Positions 1-5,139 of a stretch of 5,139 nucleotides of DNA are shown in pieces. Source of the DNA: Actinomycetota bacterium (lineage in GTDB: Bacteria > Actinomycetota > Humimicrobiia > Humimicrobiales > Humimicrobiaceae); NCBI GenBank assembly GCA_016870675.1, contig VGAU01000141.1, forward strand, positions 1 through 5,139. Reading direction: 5' to 3'. The notes under the pieces are model-generated. The model did no database searches and was not told where the DNA came from. It was given only the letters and a program-made list of their open reading frames with translations. The first letter of the stretch is position 1; every line of letters starts with the position of its first letter. The position numbers were made by a program, and so were the translations under genes.

Positions 1-1
1 T

Positions 2-973
2 ATAAACTTATGGAATATATGGGTAAAGATGTTTAAAGAAGTTGTTTTTGAAAGCTTGTCCCACGGGACTTCAATGAAAACCCCTTATTTTTTCACAGTT
101 ATGAATAATTGGAAGCTGTTTTTGTATATCTATGCAAAGCAGGTATTAAGGCAGGGAATTTTATCAAGCTTATGGAAAGTAATATATGGAATTGGCGGAT
201 GGCTTAATGCATTAATCTATAATATTCTTCCATTCATACTTATAATTTTTGCTGGCTGGTATTACATACAATTTAAATTTAGAAGTAAAAATGCATTATG
301 GATTTTATATTTCTTCATTTGGGGTGTAGTAACCTTCCCGAAGTCTTTTGGCAGGCCCGATATGGGGCATCTTGCTTATGCTTTAACTCCATTGATGATT
401 TTGCTTGTGATATTGATTTTTGAAATTGATATCAGACATAAGATTAAGTTTAATTTTCAAATAATCATAAAATCCATCTTAAGTATTTGTATGGTTTGTC
501 TTCTATTGTCTATCCCAATTTTTATAATAGACAGTATTGCTTTACTATTAAAACCAAAAGCAGAAGTTAAGACAGAAGCCGGAGCATTTTATACGACAAA
601 TATAGGTGAGGCACAAGATATAAACAGTGTTATAAAATTTATTAAAAATAATTCAAAAGATGGGGACTATATTTTCGTTACTCCATGGTATTCACCAGCC
701 TTTTATGCACTTACTAATAGAAAAAATCCAACTTATTACGATTCTTTGATAGATCTTGTTGCAAGGCCAAATGCTGCAAAACAGGAAAAATTATGTAATG
801 ACCTGTTAAGCAAAAATACAAAAATAGTTATTCATTATTATGCCTGGGGATTTGATAACAAAATGAGAGAAAGACAGTTTCAAAATACCTGTCCGATTAT
901 TAAATATTGTATTTATAATAATTATGACTTAGTGCAAAGATATGGATATTACTGGATTTTTGTAAAAAAATAA
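2..973 (+). CDS. Membrane glycosyltransferase-like protein (GT-C/GT39 type), 3' part only
   Basis: This is the C-terminal part of a polytopic membrane protein, probably a GT-C-fold glycosyltransferase that uses a polyprenyl-phosphate sugar and acts on the outer face of the inner membrane. The frame is open from base 2. The first ATG, at 29, has no convincing ribosome binding site, and the nine codons before it read as ordinary protein (INLWNIWVK), so the gene most likely starts upstream of the window. Counting from that ATG, hydrophobic segments lie at about 60-80, 88-104, 116-132 and 145-172. A GRPDMGHL motif at 108-115 resembles the R/D/H motif seen between membrane helices in this family. 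Residues ~175-314 form a soluble domain with a DGDYIFVTPWYSPAFYALTNR stretch at about 211-231, like the C-terminal domains of GT39-like proteins. The catalytic N-terminal half is not visible, so sugar and acceptor are unknown. Family assignment is from motif memory, not a search. Confidence 0.75.
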   Translation: MNLWNIWVKMFKEVVFESLSHGTSMKTPYFFTVMNNWKLFLYIYAKQVLRQGILSSLWKVIYGIGGWLNALIYNILPFILIIFAGWYYIQFKFRSKNALWILYFFIWGVVTFPKSFGRPDMGHLAYALTPLMILLVILIFEIDIRHKIKFNFQIIIKSILSICMVCLLLSIPIFIIDSIALLLKPKAEVKTEAGAFYTTNIGEAQDINSVIKFIKNNSKDGDYIFVTPWYSPAFYALTNRKNPTYYDSLIDLVARPNAAKQEKLCNDLLSKNTKIVIHYYAWGFDNKMRERQFQNTCPIIKYCIYNNYDLVQRYGYYWIFVKK

Positions 974-1081
974 TATTAGAATAATTAGCTTAATCTTAAT
1001 TGATTTTTATTTTACTTTGAAATATAGTTTAATCTGAATTTTTATAAAATTATTTAAATATCTTAATATTGTTTTCATATC
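974..1081. other. Very AT-rich intergenic gap
   Basis: This gap between the GT-C gene and the epimerase remnant has 14 G/C in 108 bases by hand count, far below its neighbours. All frames I read are closed by stops (for example TAA at 1064-1066 in the remnant's frame). I saw no remainder of the missing N-terminal part of the epimerase and no GC-rich hairpin that would serve as an intrinsic terminator. It may hold the promoter for the downstream export genes. Confidence 0.7.
1000..1028 (+). promoter_or_regulatory. Possible sigma-70-type promoter
   Basis: TTGATT at 1000-1005 (4 of 6 to the -35 consensus) is followed after exactly 17 bases by TATAGT at 1023-1028 (5 of 6 to the -10 consensus). 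It lies in the only sizeable gap in the window, just ahead of the tightly packed remnant-wzm-wzt-glycosyltransferase-methyltransferase run, so a promoter would make sense here. In DNA this AT-rich such matches arise easily by chance, so this is a weak call. Confidence 0.3.
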
Positions 1082-1339
1082 ATGTTAAATCTAAAAAAAA
1101 AAAATAATTGTTACAGCGGAGCAGGTTTTGAAATTTCAATATTTGACTTGGCTAATAAAATAAAAAATATTATAGGTTTCAGTGGCAATATTGTATGGGA
1201 CAACTCAAAACCGGATGGTCAACCAAGAAGATGCCTGGATGTAACAAGGGCAAAAAATGAATTTAATTTTACAGTAGGGGCTGATTTTAATGAAGGGCTC
1301 AAGAAAACAATAGAATGGTATCTGAAAAATGAAAAATAA
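1082..1339 (+). pseudogene. C-terminal remnant of a GDP-L-fucose-synthase-like NAD-dependent epimerase
   Basis: The 85-residue frame matches the end of the GDP-L-fucose synthase (Fcl/WcaG-like) branch of the short-chain epimerase/dehydratase superfamily. Diagnostic stretches are GAGFEISIFDLA (about 14-25), IVWDNSKPDGQPRRCLDVTRA (about 37-57) and EGLKKTIEWYLKN near the end. Intact members are about 310-320 residues with an N-terminal TGxxGxxG nucleotide-binding motif and a YxxxK catalytic pair. All of that is missing, so the product cannot be an active enzyme. Similarity seems to begin only at about base 1112-1120; the first ~12 codons include a run of 12 A and look unrelated. There is no Shine-Dalgarno sequence before the ATG. 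The 3' end is intact and overlaps the wzm start by 11 bases, as expected if a full-length gene once sat directly before wzm. It could still be translated and help coupling into wzm. Confidence 0.8.
1093..1104 (+). repeat. Run of 12 adenines at the truncated end of the epimerase remnant
   Basis: Twelve consecutive A lie inside the first codons of the remnant, just before recognisable epimerase similarity begins. Such a tract can slip during replication or mark the ragged edge of a deletion. Since the reading frame here is already a fragment, a length change would have no obvious effect on a working protein. Confidence 0.6.
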
Positions 1340-2165
1340 TCCGGATGATGATTTTTTAATAATTGAAGCTGGCAAATCTGAAAAGCATTATTGGGCAGAT
1401 TTATGGAGATATAGGGAACTTTTTTATTTCCTGTCATGGAGAGACATATTAGTAAGATATAAACAGACAGTTATTGGAATAGCATGGTCTGTTATCCGCC
1501 CTCTTCTTACTATGGTGGTATTTACCATAGTATTTGGAAAACTCGCAAAACTTCCTTCAGGAGAAGCACCTTATCCTGTTCTGGTATTTACTGCCATTTT
1601 GCCCTGGCAATATTTTGCAAATGCCCTGTCAGAAGCTTCAAACAGCTTGATTTCAAACCAGAATATGATTTCTAAGATATATTTTCCAAGAATAATAATG
1701 CCTACAAGTACAATTATTGTATCACTGACTGATTTTGTAATTTCATTTGTGCTAATGAGTATAACAATGGCAATTTATAGATTTGTTCCCAGCTGGAAAA
1801 TTGTTTTTATGCCTTTATTTTTACTACTTGCGACAATTCTTTCATTAGGAATGGGATATTTATTTTCTGCTCTTAATGTGAAATATAGAGATTTCAGGTA
1901 TGTTATTCCATTTATTGTCCAGGTTGGCATGTATATTTCTCCAGTCGGGTTTAGCAGTGATGTAGTACCAATCAGATATAGATTCTGGTATTCTCTTAAT
2001 CCAATGGTTGGCGTAATCGATGGTTTCAGATGGTCAATAATAGGGAAAGGCACGGCCATTTATTGGCCAGGTTTTATACTCTCCATTGTAATTACAATTT
2101 TAATTATTATCTGGGGTTTCTGGTATTTTAGAAAAACTGAAAAAACTTTTGCGGATAGAATTTAA
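1329..2165 (+). CDS. wzm: O-antigen/polysaccharide ABC transporter permease (Wzm)
   Basis: This is the membrane subunit of an ABC exporter that moves lipid-linked polysaccharide across the inner membrane together with Wzt. At 278 residues it has the usual length for the ABC-2-type Wzm/TagG family. The N-terminal LWRYRELFYFLSWRDI (25-40) and LVRYKQT (41-47) form the cytoplasmic interface region typical of the family. About six membrane segments follow, at roughly 50-71, 82-100, 128-150, 157-180, 190-208 and 247-266. NVKYRDFRYVIPF (183-195), SPVG (204-207) and NPMVGVIDGFRW (224-235) are further family hallmarks. The ATG at 1329 is the first possible start, because TGA at 1323-1325 closes the frame just upstream. 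No good Shine-Dalgarno is seen (GAAGGG at 1292-1297 is about 31 bases away). The start lies inside the end of the epimerase remnant, so translational coupling is likely. wzt follows after 4 bases. The exported polysaccharide cannot be told from this subunit. Confidence 0.95.
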   Translation: MKNNPDDDFLIIEAGKSEKHYWADLWRYRELFYFLSWRDILVRYKQTVIGIAWSVIRPLLTMVVFTIVFGKLAKLPSGEAPYPVLVFTAILPWQYFANALSEASNSLISNQNMISKIYFPRIIMPTSTIIVSLTDFVISFVLMSITMAIYRFVPSWKIVFMPLFLLLATILSLGMGYLFSALNVKYRDFRYVIPFIVQVGMYISPVGFSSDVVPIRYRFWYSLNPMVGVIDGFRWSIIGKGTAIYWPGFILSIVITILIIIWGFWYFRKTEKTFADRI

Positions 2166-2169
2166 GCCA

Positions 2170-3420
2170 ATGGAAATCATAATTAAAGTAGAAAATCTTG
2201 GGAAAAAATATATTATTTCACACCAAACTCAAGACAGATATCTTGCACTAAGAGATGTAATTGCCAGCGGAACAAAAAAAGTTGTAAAAACCATTGCAGG
2301 GAAGCCATCTTTGGTACCAAAAAAAGAAAACCTTTGGGCTCTTAGAAATATAGATTTTAATATTGAACAAGGTGACAGAGTTGGAATAATAGGAAGAAAC
2401 GGTGCCGGAAAATCAACACTTCTAAAGCTTTTATCAAGAATAACTGAACCATCAGAAGGAAAAATTGCAATAAAGGGAAGAGTATCGAGTTTACTGGAAG
2501 TTGGAACAGGTTTTCATCCTGAATTGACAGGCAGAGAAAATGTTTACCTTAATGGTGCAATTCTTGGTATGGGCAAACAGGAGATAAAAAAGAAATTTGA
2601 TGAGATTGTTGACTTTGCCGAAATTGAAAAGTTCCTGGATACGCCTGTTAAAAGATATTCTTCCGGTATGTATGTAAGGCTGGCTTTTGCTGTTGCAGCC
2701 CATCTTGATTCAGAGATTCTTGTTATTGATGAGGTACTGGCTGTGGGAGATGCCCAATTCCAGAAAAAATGCCTCGGGAAAATGGATTCTGTATCATTAA
2801 AAGAGGGAAGGACTGTATTGTTTGTAAGCCATAATATGGGAATTATCAGGAATCTATGCAATCACGGAATTCTTCTTGATAGAGGAGAGATAAAATATAA
2901 GGGTGACATGGAAGAAACCATTTCTACTTATGAATATGAAAATCAAAACATATTATCTATATGGAAGAATAATAAGGATTTAGATAAAACAGATTTTTTT
3001 GATATTGAAAATGTTGTGTTATTAGATGAAAAAGGAAATTCAAAAAGAGAATTTTTTAATAGTGAAAGCATAATAATTAAAATGGATGTAATAGTAAAAG
3101 AAATACATTCAAAAATGCTGATTCTCTTATTTTTTACAAAACATGGAGAAACTGCTTTCACATATCCTATTTTTTTAGCAAGTAAAAACTCGCTTAAAAA
3201 AGGCAAACAAACAGTTTTTTTGGAAATACAAAAATTTTTATTAAATGAAGGTACTTATTTTATTACTATTGATAATTCACTTCATTGCATTCAAGGACTT
3301 GCCAAATATGAAAATATTTTAAACTTTGAGGTAAGGTTTGATAAAATGGAAGGTATGCCGGCACTTGAAAATGTTCCGGGTTACGTTTTTCCACTTCTTA
3401 ACTGGAGATTAGAAGAATGA
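2170..3420 (+). CDS. wzt: O-antigen/polysaccharide ABC transporter ATPase with C-terminal substrate domain (Wzt)
   Basis: This is the ATPase partner of Wzm. The 416-residue protein has two parts. Residues 1-~255 are the nucleotide-binding domain: Walker A GRNGAGKST (75-83), VGTGFHPELTGREN (111-124, typical of Wzt/TagH), signature YSSGM (163-167, in place of LSGGQ), Walker B ILVIDE (183-188) with catalytic E188, D-loop AVGD (191-194) and switch His221 in FVSHNM. Residues ~256-416 are a beta-rich C-terminal extension ending in FPLLNW, as in the Wzt domain that binds the end of the exported glycan in E. coli O9a-type systems. This part is much more AT-rich than the ATPase part. I chose ATG 2170 over the in-frame TTG at 2149: MEIIIKVENLGKKY is the usual family start, the longer form adds seven unmatched residues and overlaps wzm, and GGATAG at 2153-2158 could be a weak ribosome binding site. 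It overlaps the next gene by 4 bases (ATGA). Confidence 0.95.
   Translation: MEIIIKVENLGKKYIISHQTQDRYLALRDVIASGTKKVVKTIAGKPSLVPKKENLWALRNIDFNIEQGDRVGIIGRNGAGKSTLLKLLSRITEPSEGKIAIKGRVSSLLEVGTGFHPELTGRENVYLNGAILGMGKQEIKKKFDEIVDFAEIEKFLDTPVKRYSSGMYVRLAFAVAAHLDSEILVIDEVLAVGDAQFQKKCLGKMDSVSLKEGRTVLFVSHNMGIIRNLCNHGILLDRGEIKYKGDMEETISTYEYENQNILSIWKNNKDLDKTDFFDIENVVLLDEKGNSKREFFNSESIIIKMDVIVKEIHSKMLILLFFTKHGETAFTYPIFLASKNSLKKGKQTVFLEIQKFLLNEGTYFITIDNSLHCIQGLAKYENILNFEVRFDKMEGMPALENVPGYVFPLLNWRLEE
3404..3407 (+). promoter_or_regulatory. Ribosome binding site for the family-2 glycosyltransferase
   Basis: GGAG lies nine bases before the ATG at 3417, inside the last codons of wzt. This is the clearest Shine-Dalgarno sequence in the window. 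It supports the ATGA overlap start, where the ATG of the glycosyltransferase shares bases with the TGA of wzt. Confidence 0.6.
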
Positions 3421-4430
3421 GTCTAAATCAGCCAAGATTTGTTTGTACGACTCCTATCAGAAATGAAGCAAAAATATTAGATAGATTTTTAGAATGCACA
3501 AGCCTTTGGGCAGATAATATAATAATTTCTGATCAATACTCCGAAGATAATTCAAAAGAAATAGCAGGAAGATATCCAAAAGTTACTTTAGTGGAAAATT
3601 TTGAGCAGGAGTATAACGAAAAGCAAGTCAGACAAATTTTGATAGATGAAGCAAGAAAAATAAATGGACCAAAAATAATTTTTGCTGTTGATGCTGACGA
3701 GGTGCTTTCACCGGAAATTTTAAGCAAAGATGGCATAAATATATTTCTAAGTGAAAGACCAGGAACGGTATTTATGGCAAATTTTGTGAATATATGCCCG
3801 GATATGAATCATTACTGGAATGGACCACTAAGATTACCTGTTGCTTTTTATGATGATGGCATAAGTCAATTTAAGGCTAATAAAATACATACTTTTAGAA
3901 ATATTTGTCCAGAAAATGCCCATAAAGTTGATATTGATAATATAAGAATAATGCATTTTCAATTTACTGATTGGGAAAGGATGGAAAGTAAGCATAGATG
4001 GTATCAATGCTGGGAAAGAATAAATAATCCAAAAAAAAGCGCTATCGAAATTTATAGAGGATATCATCATATGTATTCAATAAGTCAGGATGAAATGCAT
4101 GATATTCCTGATTTCTGGTTTGAAGAATATAAAAAAATGGGCATTAATATTGATGTAATAAATAAAGATAGTGAGTACTACTGGGATAAAACCGTTTTGG
4201 ATTATTTTAATACATATGGAACAGAATTTTTTAAAAAAGAAGCCATATGGGATATAAACTGGGTTGAAAAGGCAAATTATTATAAATATAAAAATCCTGA
4301 AAAATTCAGAGATCCCAGAAACAAATTTCAGAGGTTTATTCATGAATGGCTTAAAAAAATGCAAGCAGATTATAATAAATTAAGTGTGAGAATAGTATCT
4401 AAATTACTTAAATTGTTATTTAAACAGTAA
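3417..4430 (+). CDS. Family 2 glycosyltransferase
   Basis: This 337-residue cytoplasmic enzyme probably transfers a sugar from a nucleotide-sugar donor to the growing lipid-linked glycan. The GT-A-type N-terminal half shows TTPIRNEAKILDRFLE (11-26, the usual start strand and first helix), SDQYSEDNS (38-46, position of the common DDxSxD motif) and VDADE (91-95), which supplies the DxD metal-binding aspartates D92 and D94. An RIMHFQF stretch (177-183) may hold an active-site histidine. The second half is rich in Trp and Tyr (for example HRWYQCWERINNP, 193-205) and I cannot assign it a function. The last ~15 residues (SVRIVSKLLKLLFKQ) look like a basic amphipathic helix that could hold the enzyme at the membrane. 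The start overlaps the wzt stop by 4 bases, with GGAG in place. Donor, acceptor and linkage cannot be read from the sequence. Confidence 0.88.
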   Translation: MSLNQPRFVCTTPIRNEAKILDRFLECTSLWADNIIISDQYSEDNSKEIAGRYPKVTLVENFEQEYNEKQVRQILIDEARKINGPKIIFAVDADEVLSPEILSKDGINIFLSERPGTVFMANFVNICPDMNHYWNGPLRLPVAFYDDGISQFKANKIHTFRNICPENAHKVDIDNIRIMHFQFTDWERMESKHRWYQCWERINNPKKSAIEIYRGYHHMYSISQDEMHDIPDFWFEEYKKMGINIDVINKDSEYYWDKTVLDYFNTYGTEFFKKEAIWDINWVEKANYYKYKNPEKFRDPRNKFQRFIHEWLKKMQADYNKLSVRIVSKLLKLLFKQ

Positions 4431-4432
4431 AA

Positions 4433-5139
4433 ATGGAAAATTTGAAAATAAATAAAAATATTTTAGGGGAAACCCTTAAGATTGTAGCAGAAAAATTAGG
4501 AGCACCTGCAAAAAATACAATATTATTTGAAAATCGTGGTAAGCATTTATTTGAAATTAAAACTATTTTAGAAGATACCCGAAATGGAAAATTGTTAGAT
4601 ATCGGAGGGGGTTTAGGAGTTAATTTTTTTTGTTTGCACAATCTTAAAAAAAATAATTTTGATTTTACTTTAATAGACAGATTTGAAGAATATAATGATA
4701 GTAACAGAATGGGTTCGTTCAATTCGGCGGCCAATCTTATTAAAGAAGCAAGTATAAATATTGTCAATCAGGATTTCTGGCAAAATAAAAAACTGCCATT
4801 TCAGGATAATTATTTTGATTTAGTATCAATTCTTGATGTTACAGAGCACTTACCCGGGAACCCCTTATATTTATTAAAAGAAACATATAGAATATTAAAA
4901 CCGGAAGGATTATTGTTTTTAGGTGGGCCAAATTCAGTCAGCTTATTAAAAAGAATAACGATGTTTTTTGGCAGAAACCCTTATATTAGTCTGGAAACAT
5001 GGCTTGATGATAAATACTTCTTCCACTATAGAGAATACAGCAAGCATGAGCAGGAAGAATTAATAAAGCTTTCAGGTTTGAAGTTAATTAAAACATATAT
5101 GCTTGCTGAACCTTCAAATACTCAGGCTAAATATAGATT
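4433..5139 (+). CDS. Class I SAM-dependent methyltransferase, cut off by the window end
   Basis: The frame opens at ATG 4433, two bases after the glycosyltransferase stop, and stays open for 235 codons to the window edge. TAA at 4421-4423 closes the frame upstream, so 4433 is the first ATG; I see no clear Shine-Dalgarno and expect coupling to the upstream gene. The Rossmann-type SAM-binding core shows motif I LLDIGGGLG (54-62), an acidic residue at the end of the second strand (D82 in LIDRF), D114 in NQDFW, FDLVSILDVTEHL (128-140, motif II region with the usual acidic/His pair) and RILKPEGLLFL (153-163, motif III). HYREYSKHEQEELIKLSGL (198-216) is the common lid and final-helix region of Methyltransf_11/23-like enzymes. 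The context suggests O- or N-methylation of a sugar in the exported polysaccharide, or of its chain end. The acceptor is unknown and the C-terminus is not visible. Confidence 0.88.
   Translation, partial: MENLKINKNILGETLKIVAEKLGAPAKNTILFENRGKHLFEIKTILEDTRNGKLLDIGGGLGVNFFCLHNLKKNNFDFTLIDRFEEYNDSNRMGSFNSAANLIKEASINIVNQDFWQNKKLPFQDNYFDLVSILDVTEHLPGNPLYLLKETYRILKPEGLLFLGGPNSVSLLKRITMFFGRNPYISLETWLDDKYFFHYREYSKHEQEELIKLSGLKLIKTYMLAEPSNTQAKYR

Noticed and set aside
29..973. Treating ATG 29 as the true start of the GT-C-like gene
   Set aside because: The frame is open to the window edge, there is no clear ribosome binding site, and the visible part lacks the N-terminal half expected of the family.
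974..1010. Possible terminator after the GT-C gene (AATTAG...CTTAATT)
   Set aside because: The arms pair imperfectly and are almost entirely A/T, with no stable stem followed by a U-run. I do not call a terminator.
1017..1048. Second promoter candidate, TTGAAA with TATAAA
   Set aside because: The spacer is 20 bases, too long for a good sigma-70 promoter. The TTGATT/TATAGT pair has 17.
2544..2861. Antisense open frame of 105 codons inside wzt
   Set aside because: It lies opposite the strongly conserved ATPase motifs, resembles no family I know and has no supporting start context. It is a by-product of the wzt reading frame.
4420..4767. Antisense open frame of 115 codons over the methyltransferase start
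   Set aside because: The + strand frame carries clear SAM-binding motifs, and the antisense product is low-complexity Leu/Ile/Phe/Ser text. It would also cross the glycosyltransferase/methyltransferase junction.

Overview
The window is a stretch of a low-GC (hand-sampled blocks run from about 20% to 45%) bacterial surface-polysaccharide locus. All genes are on the + strand, and the gene content matches an O-antigen cluster exported by the ABC-transporter (Wzm/Wzt) route. A Wzt with a long C-terminal extension, next to glycosyltransferases and a methyltransferase, points to a Gram-negative-type envelope. Nothing in the sequence lets me name the phylum or species.

Layout: (1) positions 2-973 hold the 3' part of a multi-membrane-span glycosyltransferase-like (GT-C/GT39-type) protein whose start lies upstream of the window. 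(2) Positions 974-1081 are a very AT-rich gap (14 G/C in 108 bases) with a possible promoter. (3) Positions 1082-1339 hold a remnant carrying only the last ~72 residues of a GDP-L-fucose-synthase-like NAD-dependent epimerase. (4) Positions 1329-2165 are wzm, the ABC-2 permease. (5) Positions 2170-3420 are wzt, the ATPase with a C-terminal presumed carbohydrate-binding domain. (6) Positions 3417-4430 are a family-2 glycosyltransferase. (7) Positions 4433 to the window end are a class I SAM-dependent methyltransferase, cut off at its 3' end.

From the epimerase remnant onward the genes overlap or are 2-4 bases apart, so this part looks like one co-transcribed unit. The expected pathway is this: cytoplasmic glycosyltransferases build a glycan on undecaprenyl-diphosphate. 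Wzm/Wzt flips the finished chain to the periplasm, with the Wzt C-terminal domain selecting the substrate. The methyltransferase may modify a sugar or cap the chain. The GT-C protein would work on the periplasmic side from a polyprenyl-phosphate sugar donor.

The least ordinary point is the mosaic structure. The remnant + wzm + Wzt ATPase domain form a higher-GC block (37-45% in sampled 60-base pieces). It lies between AT-richer upstream and downstream material (13-25% in sampled pieces). The steps fall at the truncated end of the epimerase and at the ATPase/C-terminal-domain boundary inside wzt. This suggests cassette exchange around a conserved export core. I found no RNA gene, CRISPR array, insertion sequence or clear terminator, and no sign of an undescribed system.
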